Source: Micromonospora mirobrigensis (GTDB lineage Bacteria; Actinomycetota; Actinomycetes; Mycobacteriales; Micromonosporaceae). From it: 64,000 nucleotides of DNA. The stretch is taken from assembly GCF_900091555.1 (NCBI RefSeq), contig NZ_FMCX01000001.1, positions 1,178,001 through 1,242,000 on the forward strand, read 5' to 3'. The notes under the pieces are model-generated. The model searched no databases. It saw only the letters and a program-made list of their open reading frames with translations, and was not told the DNA's origin. Made by a program: the position numbers and the translations under genes. This document shows, one piece after another, positions 25,013-34,396 of the stretch (position 1 is the first letter of the stretch; each line of letters starts with the position of its first letter).

Positions 25013-26098
25013 TCAGCTGGTGCGGTCGGCGATGTAGTCGCAGAGGGACTCGAGGGCGCGGCGGGGCGGGGTGTCCGGCAGCGGGGCCAGCTGCGCCCTG
25101 GCGTCCTCGGCGTAGCTGCGGACGGTCTCCCGGGCCCGCTTCAGGGCCGGGCTCTCCCGGAGCAGGCCCAGCGCCTCGGCGTGCAGGGCGTCGTCCACCA
25201 GCGGACCGGTCGCCAGGATCTCCCGCAGCCGTACGCTGGCCGCGTCCGAGTCGTCCGAGGCGAGCGCGTAGAGCACCGGCAGGGTCGGCACGCCCTCGCG
25301 CAGGTCGGTGCCGGGCGTCTTGCCGGACTGCGTCGACTCGCTGGCGATGTCCAGCAGGTCGTCGGAGAGCTGGAAGGCCACCCCGATCGTCTCGCCGTAA
25401 CCGGCGAGCGCCTCGACGTGCTCCGGCGCCGCCCCACCGAACATGCCGCCGAAGCGGGCGGAGGTGGCGATCAGCGAACCGGTCTTCTCGGCGATCACGT
25501 GCAGGTAGTGGGCGACCGGGTCCTCGCCGTCGCGCGGGCCGACGGTCTCGGCGATCTGCCCGTGCACCAGCCGGGCGAAGGTGCGCGCCTGGAGGCGTAC
25601 CGCCTCGGGGCCCAGGTCGGCGGCGATGTCGGCGGCCCGGGCGAAGAGGTAGTCGCCGACCAGGATGGCCACCGAGTTGGTCCAGCGGGAGTTGGCGCTC
25701 GGGGCGCCCCGCCGCACCGCGGCCTCGTCCATCACGTCGTCGTGGTAGAGCGTCGCCAGGTGGGTGAGCTCCATCACCACTGCGGCGGGCACCACCTGCG
25801 GACCGGTCGGGTCGCCGAACTGGGCGCCAAGCGCCACCAGCAGCGGCCGGAACCGCTTGCCGCCCGCCTCCACCAGGTGCCGGGCGGCCTCGGTCACCAG
25901 CGGGTCGGCGCTGGCCACGCCGGCCCGCAGCGCACCCTCGACGTCGTCCAGCAGACCGAGCACCGAGCGTTCGACGCCCGGATCGGCCAGGTGCAGGCCG
26001 AGCGCGCCGAACTGACCCCTGCCCGACCGGCCCCGACGGTCGTCGGAACCGGTGGCATCTGAACGCTCGCCAGCCGGATTCACCACGCCTTCAACCAT
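25013..26098 (-). CDS. Long-chain all-trans polyprenyl diphosphate synthase
   Basis: A 361-residue trans-prenyltransferase that condenses isopentenyl diphosphate units to a long-chain polyprenyl diphosphate. The first Asp-rich motif is D120-D121-V-M-D124, the second D246-D247-L-L-D250, with GGKRFRP (about 79-85) and the substrate Lys KTG (about 205-207). No bulky residue sits just before the first motif to limit chain length. It lies directly downstream of nuoN, separated by a strong terminator, and in the same region as menG and the MenJ-like reductase, so the menaquinone side chain is the likely product. ATG 26098 has a weak ribosome-binding site. Confidence 0.9.
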   Translation of the reverse strand: MVEGVVNPAGERSDATGSDDRRGRSGRGQFGALGLHLADPGVERSVLGLLDDVEGALRAGVASADPLVTEAARHLVEAGGKRFRPLLVALGAQFGDPTGPQVVPAAVVMELTHLATLYHDDVMDEAAVRRGAPSANSRWTNSVAILVGDYLFARAADIAADLGPEAVRLQARTFARLVHGQIAETVGPRDGEDPVAHYLHVIAEKTGSLIATSARFGGMFGGAAPEHVEALAGYGETIGVAFQLSDDLLDIASESTQSGKTPGTDLREGVPTLPVLYALASDDSDAASVRLREILATGPLVDDALHAEALGLLRESPALKRARETVRSYAEDARAQLAPLPDTPPRRALESLCDYIADRTS

Positions 26099-26136
26099 GC
26101 CACACCCGTTCGAGTCGACCCCGGACGGGGCGGACG

Positions 26137-26177
26137 GGCCGGGGGCCGGCACGCCCACGGCGTGCCGGCCCCCGGCC
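26137..26177 (-). terminator. Terminator of the nuo operon
   Basis: A perfect 19-bp GC-rich stem (26137-26155 with 26159-26177) with loop CAC lies 13 bp after the nuoN stop, and no T-run follows. It separates nuo from the polyprenyl synthase gene. Confidence 0.85.
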
Positions 26178-26190
26178 TGGTCGATCCCTG

Positions 26191-27744
26191 TCATCGGACG
26201 AATTCGGCGGCACCGGACGCCAGGTCCAGCAGCGGCGCCGGAGCGACACCCAGGATCAGCGTGGCGGCCACGCCGATCATGAGCGCGGCGGCGGTCAGCC
26301 CGCCCGGCACGGCCACCGTGGGGGTGGACTCGCCCGGCTCGGACAGCCACATCATCACCACGACCCGCAGGTACGGGAAGGCCAGCACCATGCTGGTCAG
26401 CACACCGGCGATCACCAGCCACGCCTGACCGGCGTCCAGCGCCGGGGCGAACACCGCGAACTTGCTGGTGAAGCCGCTGGTCAGCGGGATACCGGCGAAG
26501 GCCAGCAGGATGAAGGTGAAGACCGCCGCGAAGAACGGCGACCGCCGGCCCAGCCCGGCCCAGCGGGACAGGTGGGTGGCCTCGCCGTCGGCGTCCCGGA
26601 CCAGGGTCACCACGGCAAACGCGGCGAGCACCGAGAAGCCGTACGCGGCCAGGTAGAACATCGTGCCGGAGAGGCCGTCCTTCGACGGGGCCAGCACGCC
26701 CACCAGCAGGTAGCCGGCGTTCGCGATCGACGAGTAGGCCAGCAGCCGCTTGATGTCCGTCTGGGTCACCGCGAGCACCGCGCCGACCAGCATGGTCAGC
26801 ACCGCCACCGCGCCGAGCACCGGGGTGAAGTCCCACGCGGCGCCCGCGAATGCCACGTGGAAGACCCGCAGCAGGGCGCCGAACGCGGCGACCTTGGTGC
26901 AGGCGGCCATGAAGCCGGTCACCGGGGTCGGCGCGCCCTGGTAGACGTCCGGCGTCCAGACGTGGAACGGCGCCGCCGCGGCCTTGAAGAGCAGGCCGAT
27001 GGAGAGCAGCGCGATGCCGGCGAAGAGCAGCACCGAGCTGGCCGGCGAGGTGCCGACCGCCGCGTGGATGGTGGCGAAGTCGACCCCGGCCGACCGGCCC
27101 GGGACGCCGGCGGTGAAGCCGTAGACCAGGGCCACCCCGAACAGGAAGAACGCCGAGGAGTACGCGCCCAGCAGGAAGTACTTCATCGCCGCCTCCTGGC
27201 TCAGCAGCCGCCGGCGACGGGCCAGCGCGCAGAGCAGGTAGAGCGGCAGGGAGAAGACCTCCAGGGCGATGAACATGGTCAGCAGGTCGTTCGCCGCCAC
27301 GAAGATCAGCATGCCGCCGATGGCGAAGGTGGTCAGCGGGTACACCTCGGTGGCCCCGTTGGCGCCCTCGGCCTGCCGCCGGTCGTCCACCGACTCGGCG
27401 GTCACCGCGGCCTGGGCCACGAAGTACCCACCCCGCTCCACCGACCGCTCACCGATCAGCAGCAGCGCCATCGCGGCCAGGATCAGGATCGCGCCCTGGA
27501 GGAACAGGGTCGGCCCGTCGATCGCGATCGCCCCGGCGGCGGTGAGCAGCCGGTCGTCGGAGTTGAGCACCACCATGGTCAGCGCGCCCAGCACCGCCGC
27601 CAGCGCGAAGAGCAGCTGGACGAGGTGCCGGTGCCGGCGCGGCACGAACGCCTCGATCAGCACGCCGACCAGCGCCGCGCCCAGCATGATCAGAATGGGC
27701 GAGAGTGCCGCGTAGTCGATCGACGGCAACTTCAGCTCGGTCAT
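26191..27744 (-). CDS. nuoN: NADH-quinone oxidoreductase subunit N
   Basis: A 517-residue proton-pumping antiporter-like membrane subunit with about 14 helices. The conserved segments include LPLYLLCALARR, the helix-7/8 region KYFLLGAYSSAFFLFG, and KAAAAPFHVWTPDVYQGAPTPVT with the buried lysine and histidine of the half-channel. It is the last gene of the nuo operon; its ATG overlaps the nuoM stop by 4 bp. A ~15-residue loop (AVTAESVDDRRQAEGANG) between helices is longer than in E. coli. Confidence 0.96.
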   Translation of the reverse strand: MTELKLPSIDYAALSPILIMLGAALVGVLIEAFVPRRHRHLVQLLFALAAVLGALTMVVLNSDDRLLTAAGAIAIDGPTLFLQGAILILAAMALLLIGERSVERGGYFVAQAAVTAESVDDRRQAEGANGATEVYPLTTFAIGGMLIFVAANDLLTMFIALEVFSLPLYLLCALARRRRLLSQEAAMKYFLLGAYSSAFFLFGVALVYGFTAGVPGRSAGVDFATIHAAVGTSPASSVLLFAGIALLSIGLLFKAAAAPFHVWTPDVYQGAPTPVTGFMAACTKVAAFGALLRVFHVAFAGAAWDFTPVLGAVAVLTMLVGAVLAVTQTDIKRLLAYSSIANAGYLLVGVLAPSKDGLSGTMFYLAAYGFSVLAAFAVVTLVRDADGEATHLSRWAGLGRRSPFFAAVFTFILLAFAGIPLTSGFTSKFAVFAPALDAGQAWLVIAGVLTSMVLAFPYLRVVVMMWLSEPGESTPTVAVPGGLTAAALMIGVAATLILGVAPAPLLDLASGAAEFVR

Positions 27745-29273
27745 CGGTTGGCCTCCTGGACGGTGCCGACCTCGGGGGCGGGATCGGTCTTGCCGACGTC
27801 CTGCATCGTGGCCTGGACGGCGGGGTTGATCACGTCGGTGACCGGCTTCGGGTAGAAGCCCAGCAGCACGATCAGCGCGATCAGCGGCGCCACCACCGCC
27901 TTCTCGCGCAGGTTGAGGTCACGCCGCATGCCGTCGACCTCGGTCAGCGCCGGGTTGAGCGTGCCCTGGGTGGTGCGCTGCACCATCCACAGCACGTACG
28001 CCGCGGCCAGCACGATGCCCAGCGTGGCGATCACCGCGACCGGCTTGTTCACCGTGAACGTGCCGAGCAGCACCAGGAACTCGGAGATGAACGGCGCGGT
28101 GCCGGGCAGCGCCAGCGACGCCAGACCGGCGAAGAAGAGCACGCCGGCCAGGAGCGGCACCAGCTTGCCGGCGCCGCCGAAGTCGCTGATCATCGCCGAG
28201 CCGCGGCGGGCGATGAGCATGCCCACCACCAGGAAGAGCAGGCCGGTGGCCAGCCCGTGGTTGAGCATGTAGAGCACCGCGCCGGTGCCGGCCTGGGTGG
28301 TGAAGGCGAAGATGCCGACCCCGATGAAGCCGAAGTGGGCGATCGAGGTGTACGACACCAGTCGCTTCAGGTCGTTCTGGCCGACCGCCAGCAGCGCCGC
28401 GTAGATGATGCCGATCAGGCCCAGCGCCAGCGCGTACGGGGCGAACCACCTGGCCGCCTCCGGGAACAGCGGCAGGCAGTAGCGCAGGATGCCGAACGTG
28501 CCCACCTTGTCCAGCACGCCGACCAACAGCGCCGCCGCGCCGGCCGGAGCCGCGCGACCGGCGTCCGGCAGCCAGGTGTGGAACGGGAAGAACGGCGCCT
28601 TGATGGCGAAGGCCAGGAAGAAGCCGAGGAAGAGCCAGCGGGCGGTGCCGGTGGCGATGTCGGCGTTGACCAGCTGGTTCCAGTCGAAGGTCCGTCCGCC
28701 GACCACCCAGAGGCCGATCACCGCGGCGAGCATGAACAGGCCGCCGACCAGGGAGTAGAGGAAGAACTTCACCGCCGCGTACTGCCGCTGGTGGCCGCCG
28801 TAGCTGCCGATGAGGAAGTACATCGGCACCAGCATGACCTCGAAGAACACGTAGAACAGGAAGACGTCGGCGGCGGCGAAGACGCCGATCATCGTGGACT
28901 CGAGGATGAGCAGCAGCGCGAAGTAGACCGGCACCGACCGCTTGGAGTGCTCGGCGTCGTGCCAGGACGCCAGGATCACCAGCGGCACCAGGATCGCGAT
29001 CAGCATCAGCATGACCAGCGCGATGCCGTCCGCCGCGAAGGTGAAGCGGACCCCCCAGGTGGGGATCCACGGGTACGACTCGCGGAACTGGAACCGGTCA
29101 CCGCCGGCCTGGAAGGTGATCCACATGATCACCGAGAGGACCAGCACCAGCAGCGACCAGCCGAAGGCCACCTGCTTGGCCAGCTCCGGGTTGCGGCGCG
29201 GCAGCAGCGCCACCACCAGGGCGCCGACCAGCGGTGCCACGGTCAGCACCGAGAGGAACGGGAAGTTGGACAT
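27741..29273 (-). CDS. nuoM: NADH-quinone oxidoreductase subunit M
   Basis: A 510-residue antiporter-like proton-pumping subunit. Diagnostic stretches are FFEVMLVPMYFLIGSYGG (with the key Glu of helix 5), AIKAPFFPFHTWLPDAGRAAPAGAAALLVGVLDKVGTFGILRYCLPLFPEA and SYTSIAHFGFIGVGIF. Expected length. It lies 64 bp after nuoL and overlaps nuoN. Confidence 0.97.
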   Translation of the reverse strand: MSNFPFLSVLTVAPLVGALVVALLPRRNPELAKQVAFGWSLLVLVLSVIMWITFQAGGDRFQFRESYPWIPTWGVRFTFAADGIALVMLMLIAILVPLVILASWHDAEHSKRSVPVYFALLLILESTMIGVFAAADVFLFYVFFEVMLVPMYFLIGSYGGHQRQYAAVKFFLYSLVGGLFMLAAVIGLWVVGGRTFDWNQLVNADIATGTARWLFLGFFLAFAIKAPFFPFHTWLPDAGRAAPAGAAALLVGVLDKVGTFGILRYCLPLFPEAARWFAPYALALGLIGIIYAALLAVGQNDLKRLVSYTSIAHFGFIGVGIFAFTTQAGTGAVLYMLNHGLATGLLFLVVGMLIARRGSAMISDFGGAGKLVPLLAGVLFFAGLASLALPGTAPFISEFLVLLGTFTVNKPVAVIATLGIVLAAAYVLWMVQRTTQGTLNPALTEVDGMRRDLNLREKAVVAPLIALIVLLGFYPKPVTDVINPAVQATMQDVGKTDPAPEVGTVQEANR

Positions 29274-29337
29274 TATGCGGCCTTACCTCCGTCGTCACTG
29301 CATGGTCCGCCGGCGGTGGCGGGCGCGTTGAGGTCGA

Positions 29338-31296
29338 TCACGCCAGCCACCCCGCCTGCACGGCCAGGAACGCCGCCACCACCAGCAGCGCGCCGGTCAG
29401 GATCGAGGTCGCGTACGACCTCACGAAGCCGGTCTGGAGCCGCCGGAGCCGGCCGGAGCCCCCGCCCACCGCGGCGGCCAGGCCGTTGACCAGCCCGTCC
29501 ACCCCCCGGTTGTCGAGGAAGACCAGCGCCCGGGTGAGGAAGATGCCCGGCTTCTCGAAGACCGCCTCGTTGAAGGCGTCGACGTAGAGGTTGCGCCGGG
29601 CGGCGGTGACCAGCACGCCGGCCTGCTGCGGCGCGGTGGCCGTGCCGTTGCGGAACAGCGCCCAGGCCAGCCCGGCGCCGAGCACGGTGACCAGCAGCGA
29701 GAGCGTGGTGATCAGCCAGTGGGCGAGGACCGCCTCGTGCCCCTTCTCCTGGACCCCGAGCCCGGCGGTGGCCTCCAGCCAGTCCGGAACCGAGGTGGAG
29801 AGCAGGAAACCGGCGGCGACCGAGCCGATCGCCAGCAGGATCAGCGGGATGGTCATCAGCTTCGGCGACTCGTGCGGGTGCTCGATGTCCTCGGTCCAGC
29901 GGGCCGGGCCGTGGAAGGTGAGCACGAAGAGCCGGGTCATGTAGAAGGCGGTGAGCCCGGCGCCGAGCAGCGCCGCCCCGCCGAACAGCCAGGCCGTCCA
30001 GCCCTCCCGCTCGAAGGCGGCCACGATGATCGGCTCCTTGGAGAAGAAGCCCGAGAAGGGGAACATGCCGATGATCGCCAGCCAGCCCATCATGAAGGTC
30101 AACCAGGTGACCTTCATGTACTTGGAGAGGTTGCCGAACCGGCGGATGTCCACCTGGTCGTGCATGCCGTGCATGACCGAGCCGGCGCCGAGGAACATGT
30201 TGGCCTTGAAGAAGCCGTGCGCCAGCAGGTGCACGATGGCCAGCGCGTACGCCGCGCCGCCCAGGCCGACACCGAGGAACATGTAGCCGATCTGGCTCAC
30301 CGTCGACCAGGCCAGCACCCGCTTGATGTCGTCCTTGGCGGCGCCGATGACACAGCCGATCAGCAGGGTCAGCGCGCCGACGCTCACCACCACCAGCTGG
30401 AGGGTGGAGTTGGCCGAGAAGATCGGGTTGGAGCGGGCGATCAGGTAGACGCCCGCGGTGACCATGGTGGCCGCGTGGATCAGCGCCGACACCGGGGTCG
30501 GGCCCTCCATCGCGTCCGGCAGCCACGCCTGGAGCGGGAACTGGCCGGACTTGCCGGTGGCGCCGAGCAGCAGGAGCAGCCCGAGGGCCAGCACCGTGCC
30601 GCCGGCCAGCGCGCCCACCCCGTTGAACACCTCGTCGTACTGCGTGGTGCCCAGGGTGGCGAACATGATGAAGATGCCGATGGCCAGGCCGGCGTCGCCG
30701 ACCCGGTTCATCAGGAACGCCTTCTTGCCGGCCGTGGCGGCGCTCGGCCGCTCGTACCAGAAGGAGATCAGCAGGTACGACGCCAGACCGACGCCCTCCC
30801 AGCCGAAGTAGAGCATCACGTAGTTGTTGCCGAGCACCAGCAGCAGCATCGCCGCGACGAAGAGGTTGAAGTACGCGAAGAACCGTCGCCGGCCCTCGTC
30901 GTGCGCCATGTACTCCACCGCGTACAGGTGGATCAGGAAGCCCACCCCGGTGATCAGCAGTACGAAGACCGCCGCCAGCGGGTCGAAGAGCATCCCGAAG
31001 TCGACCTTGAAGTCGCCGACCGCGATGAACTGCCAGAGGCTCCGCTCGACGGACTTGTTCTCCAGGCCGCGCAGCTGGAAGAAGTAGGTCAGGCCCAGCA
31101 CGAAGGCGGCGCCGACGGCGGCCACCCCCAGCCAGTGCCCCCACCGGTCGGCGCGCCGGCCGAGCAGCAGCAGGATCGCCGCGCTGACCAGCGGGATCGC
31201 CACCAGCAGCCAGACGCTGCCCAGCAGCCCACCCGCCGGAGCGTAGGCGACGGTTCCTGCGGGCTCGGCCTGCGCATACGTCAGAATCTCTTCCAC
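29338..31296 (-). CDS. nuoL: NADH-quinone oxidoreductase subunit L
   Basis: A 652-residue subunit, the largest antiporter-like one, with the C-terminal lateral helix that spans the membrane arm. Recognisable segments are LGNNYVMLYFGWEGVGLASYLLISFWYERPSAA, FPLQAWLPDAMEGPTPVSALIHAATMVTAGVYLIAR and AWSTVSQIGYMFLGVGLG. ATG 31296 is 10 bp after the nuoK stop. The first 25 residues before the first helix are slightly longer than usual. Confidence 0.97.
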   Translation of the reverse strand: MEEILTYAQAEPAGTVAYAPAGGLLGSVWLLVAIPLVSAAILLLLGRRADRWGHWLGVAAVGAAFVLGLTYFFQLRGLENKSVERSLWQFIAVGDFKVDFGMLFDPLAAVFVLLITGVGFLIHLYAVEYMAHDEGRRRFFAYFNLFVAAMLLLVLGNNYVMLYFGWEGVGLASYLLISFWYERPSAATAGKKAFLMNRVGDAGLAIGIFIMFATLGTTQYDEVFNGVGALAGGTVLALGLLLLLGATGKSGQFPLQAWLPDAMEGPTPVSALIHAATMVTAGVYLIARSNPIFSANSTLQLVVVSVGALTLLIGCVIGAAKDDIKRVLAWSTVSQIGYMFLGVGLGGAAYALAIVHLLAHGFFKANMFLGAGSVMHGMHDQVDIRRFGNLSKYMKVTWLTFMMGWLAIIGMFPFSGFFSKEPIIVAAFEREGWTAWLFGGAALLGAGLTAFYMTRLFVLTFHGPARWTEDIEHPHESPKLMTIPLILLAIGSVAAGFLLSTSVPDWLEATAGLGVQEKGHEAVLAHWLITTLSLLVTVLGAGLAWALFRNGTATAPQQAGVLVTAARRNLYVDAFNEAVFEKPGIFLTRALVFLDNRGVDGLVNGLAAAVGGGSGRLRRLQTGFVRSYATSILTGALLVVAAFLAVQAGWLA

Positions 31297-31306
31297 CGGT
31301 TGCCCC

Positions 31307-31606
31307 TCAGTACTTCAGCAGGTTGGCGTCGTCGACGCTCGCCGAGCGTCGAGTCCGGAAGATCGACATGATGATCGCCAGGCCGACCACGACCTCGGCG
31401 GCCGCCACCACCATCACGAAGAACGACATGATCTGGCCGTTCAGGTCACCGTTGATCCGGCTGAAGGTGACCAGCGTCAGGTTCGCGGCGTTGAGCATCA
31501 GCTCGACGCACATGAACAGCACGATGGCGTTGCGCCGGACCAGCACGCCGACGGCGCCGATGGTGAAGAGCACCGCGGCCAGCACCAGGTAGTAGTCGGG
31601 GGTCAT
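31307..31606 (-). CDS. nuoK: NADH-quinone oxidoreductase subunit K
   Basis: A 99-residue protein with three membrane helices. The conserved glutamates lie in [18 protein letters not shown] and [13 protein letters not shown] and belong to the proton path at the quinone end of the membrane arm. Its ATG overlaps the nuoJ stop by 4 bp. Confidence 0.97.
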   Translation of the reverse strand: MTPDYYLVLAAVLFTIGAVGVLVRRNAIVLFMCVELMLNAANLTLVTFSRINGDLNGQIMSFFVMVVAAAEVVVGLAIIMSIFRTRRSASVDDANLLKY

Positions 31607-32373
31607 CGGTCCGTCCCCTTCAGGGTCGTCTCTTCGGCGGTCAGCTCGCGCACCGGCAGGATCTCCGGGGTGCTCCGCTCGCTCTGCCGGCCGTCGGGCA
31701 GCAGGGCCGGGGTGGCCACCGAGGAGGAGGTGGCGAAGACGCCCGGGCCGGGCTTCGGGCCGGGGTAGTTGCCGGGGCGGAACCGGGCCTTCATCGTGGC
31801 GATCTGGTCCATCCGGTCCTCCTTGCGCCGCTCGACGTGCGCCAGCACCATCGCGCCGACCGCCGCCGTGATCAGCAGGGCGGAGGTGAGCTCGAAGGCG
31901 AAGACGTACTTGGTGAAGAGCAGCCGGGCGATGCCCTGCACGTTGCCCTCGGCGTTGGCCTGCTCCAGGCCGGCCGCCCGGACGCCGTCCAGCGCCCGGT
32001 AGAGGCCGCTGCCCACCAGGCCGGCGAAGCCGAGGCCGAGCACCACCGCGGCGACCCGCTGGCCGCGCAGGGTCTCGATCAGCGAGTCGGACGAGTCCCG
32101 GCCGACCAGCATCAGCACGAACAGGAAGAGCATCATGATCGCGCCGGTGTAGACGATGATCTGCACCATGCCGATGAACGGCCCGGCCTGGAGGACGTAG
32201 AAGACGCCCAGGCAGAGCATGGTCAGCACCAGGAAGAGCGCCGAGTGCACGGCGTTGCGGGCCCAGACCATCCCGATCGCGCCGAGCAGCGCGAGCGGGG
32301 CGAGGATCCAGAAGGTCACCGCCTCGCCGGTGGGCACCTGGTTCGCCGCGGCGAGCACCGTTGACGTGGTCAT
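31603..32373 (-). CDS. nuoJ: NADH-quinone oxidoreductase subunit J
   Basis: A 256-residue subunit with five N-terminal helices, including [34 protein letters not shown], the conserved helix-3 region with its pi-bulge. The last ~75 residues form a soluble tail with lysine/arginine and proline ([32 protein letters not shown]), longer than in E. coli and usual for actinobacteria. It overlaps nuoI and nuoK by 4 bp each. Confidence 0.95.
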   Translation of the reverse strand: MTTSTVLAAANQVPTGEAVTFWILAPLALLGAIGMVWARNAVHSALFLVLTMLCLGVFYVLQAGPFIGMVQIIVYTGAIMMLFLFVLMLVGRDSSDSLIETLRGQRVAAVVLGLGFAGLVGSGLYRALDGVRAAGLEQANAEGNVQGIARLLFTKYVFAFELTSALLITAAVGAMVLAHVERRKEDRMDQIATMKARFRPGNYPGPKPGPGVFATSSSVATPALLPDGRQSERSTPEILPVRELTAEETTLKGTDR

Positions 32374-33011
32374 GCGTTCTCTCCCTTGGCCGCCGCCGCC
32401 CGCTGGGCGTGCTGCTCGGCACCGGGGAAGGTCACGCCGGGGTGCTCCTCCACCTGGTACCGGCCCGGGTTGTTGGCCGCGTGCTCGGCACCGGCCGACG
32501 TGCCCGGGTTGGTCAGCGCCCCGATGTAGTAGTCCTTCTCGCTCTCACCCAGGCGCATCGGGTGCGGCGGCTGCTCCATCCCGGGCAGCAGCGGCGCCAG
32601 TAGCTGCTCCTTGGTGAAGATCAGGTCCTGCCGGTTGTCCCGGGCCAGCTCGTACTCGTTGCTCATGGTGAGCGACCGGGTCGGGCAGGCCTCGATGCAG
32701 AGCCCGCAGAAGATGCACCGGGCGTAGTTGATCTGGTAGACGCTGGCGTACCGCTCGCCCGGCGAGAAGCGCTGCTCCTCGCTGTTGTCGCCACCCTCGA
32801 CGTAGATCGCGTCGGCCGGGCAGGCCCAGGCGCACAGCTCGCAGCCGATGCACTTCTCCAGCCCGTCCGGGTGCCGGTTCAGGATGTGCCGCCCGTGGTA
32901 GCGCGGCGCCGGGGTCGGCGGCTTGAACGGGTAGTCGGTGGTGACGACCTTCTTGAACATGTGCGAGAAGGTGACCCCGAAGCCCTTGAACGTTCCGGTG
33001 ATCGCGCCCAC
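32370..33011 (-). CDS. nuoI: NADH-quinone oxidoreductase subunit I (two 4Fe-4S clusters)
   Basis: A 213-residue ferredoxin-like subunit of the peripheral arm that carries electrons to the terminal cluster. Two typical cluster motifs are present: [17 protein letters not shown] and [18 protein letters not shown]-terminal extension of ~50 residues ([23 protein letters not shown]) exceeds the E. coli protein. GTG 33011 is used with GGGAGGTG upstream, one base after the nuoH stop. Confidence 0.96.
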   Translation of the reverse strand: MGAITGTFKGFGVTFSHMFKKVVTTDYPFKPPTPAPRYHGRHILNRHPDGLEKCIGCELCAWACPADAIYVEGGDNSEEQRFSPGERYASVYQINYARCIFCGLCIEACPTRSLTMSNEYELARDNRQDLIFTKEQLLAPLLPGMEQPPHPMRLGESEKDYYIGALTNPGTSAGAEHAANNPGRYQVEEHPGVTFPGAEQHAQRAAAAKGENA

Positions 33012-33012
33012 G

Positions 33013-34365
33013 TCACACCTCCCTGGAGTCCGAGCCGGCGGCGACGTTGGCCGGCTCCCGCTCGGCGACCACGCGCTTGGTGCGCGGGCTCGGTGGTACC
33101 TGCAGGTCCATCGGTGGCAGCGGGAAGCTGCCGTGCGGACGGCTGTTGACCTGCTCCTGGACCGTCGGCTTCGGCTCCCGGCGGCGGCTCGGCCACAGCA
33201 GGGTGGCCAGCAGCAGCACACCGGCGCCGATCGCGGTGGCGAGCAGCCGGTCCCGGGACTGCCAGTCCTCGATCGAGCGCAGCCCGGCCAGGACCAGGAT
33301 CCAGACCAGGTTGATCGGGAGCAGGACCTTCCAGCCGAAGCGCATGAACTGGTCGTAGCGGAGCCGGGGCAGCGTGCCGCGGAGCCAGACGAAGACGAAG
33401 ACCAGGGCCAGCACCTTGCCGAAGAACCAGAGCATCGGCCACCAACCCGAGTTGGCGCCCGACCACAGGGTGATCGGCCAGGGGGCCCGCCAGCCGCCCA
33501 GGAAGAGCGTCGTGGTGACCGCGGACATGGTCACCATGGCGACGTACTCGGAGAGCATGAAGAGCGCGAACTTCAGCGAGCTGTACTCCGTCATGAAGCC
33601 GGCGACCAGCTCCGACTCCGCCTCGGGCAGGTCGAACGGCGCCCGGTTCGTCTCACCGACGATGGCGATGAAGAAGATGATGAAGCTGGGCAGCAGCAGG
33701 ATCGCGTACCAGCCGGGGGCCGGGATGTCGAACCCGCCGACGCTGAGCTGGGTGGCGTCCCCCTGGGCGGCGACGATGCCGCTGGTGGACATCGTGCCGG
33801 CGGTCATGAAGACCGCCACGATGCTCAGCCCCATCGCGACCTCGTACGAGATCATCTGGGCGCTGGAGCGCAGGCCGCCGAGGAGCGGGTAGGTGGAGCC
33901 GGAGGCCCAGCCGCCCAGCACGACGCCGTAGACGGCCAGCGAGGAGCAGGCCAGCAGCACCAGCACCGCCACCGGGACGTCGGTGACCTGCAGCGGCGTC
34001 CGGTGGCCGAAGATGCTGACCATCGGGCCGAACGGGATCACCGACAGGGCGGTGACCGCGCAGACCACCGAGATGACCGGCGCGAAGAAGTAGACGACCT
34101 TGTCCGCGCTGCGCGGGAGGATGTCCTCCTTGAACGCCATCTTCAGGCCGTCGGCGAGGGTCTGGAGCAGGCCGAACGGGCCGACCTGGTTGGGGCCGGG
34201 CCGCACCGCCATGAAGCCGACCACCCGGCGCTCGAACCAGACGCCGAGCAGGGTGGCCAGCAGGCCGAAGACGAAGGCAAAGACGATCTTGATCAGGACC
34301 AGCCACCACGGGTCCCTGCCGAAGTCGGCAAGGGTCGGGTCCTGCGCCAGGTAGAGCGCGTTCAC
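33013..34365 (-). CDS. nuoH: NADH-quinone oxidoreductase subunit H
   Basis: A 450-residue membrane subunit forming the quinone-entry site. Conserved parts are [40 protein letters not shown] and [28 protein letters not shown], which carry the charged residues linking quinone reduction to pumping. The soluble C-terminal tail (about 60 residues, Pro/Arg-rich) is longer than in E. coli. GTG 34365 with AAGGTGG upstream is preferred; the frame is open further 5' only as non-conserved sequence. Confidence 0.95.
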   Translation of the reverse strand: MNALYLAQDPTLADFGRDPWWLVLIKIVFAFVFGLLATLLGVWFERRVVGFMAVRPGPNQVGPFGLLQTLADGLKMAFKEDILPRSADKVVYFFAPVISVVCAVTALSVIPFGPMVSIFGHRTPLQVTDVPVAVLVLLACSSLAVYGVVLGGWASGSTYPLLGGLRSSAQMISYEVAMGLSIVAVFMTAGTMSTSGIVAAQGDATQLSVGGFDIPAPGWYAILLLPSFIIFFIAIVGETNRAPFDLPEAESELVAGFMTEYSSLKFALFMLSEYVAMVTMSAVTTTLFLGGWRAPWPITLWSGANSGWWPMLWFFGKVLALVFVFVWLRGTLPRLRYDQFMRFGWKVLLPINLVWILVLAGLRSIEDWQSRDRLLATAIGAGVLLLATLLWPSRRREPKPTVQEQVNSRPHGSFPLPPMDLQVPPSPRTKRVVAEREPANVAAGSDSREV

Positions 34366-34396
34366 TGGGCCCACCTTTCGTTCGCGACTGCGGGGC

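Noticed and set aside
26572..29489. Long plus-strand frames opposite nuoL, nuoM and nuoN
   Set aside because: They are Gln/His/Arg/Glu-rich antisense shadows of membrane-protein genes.
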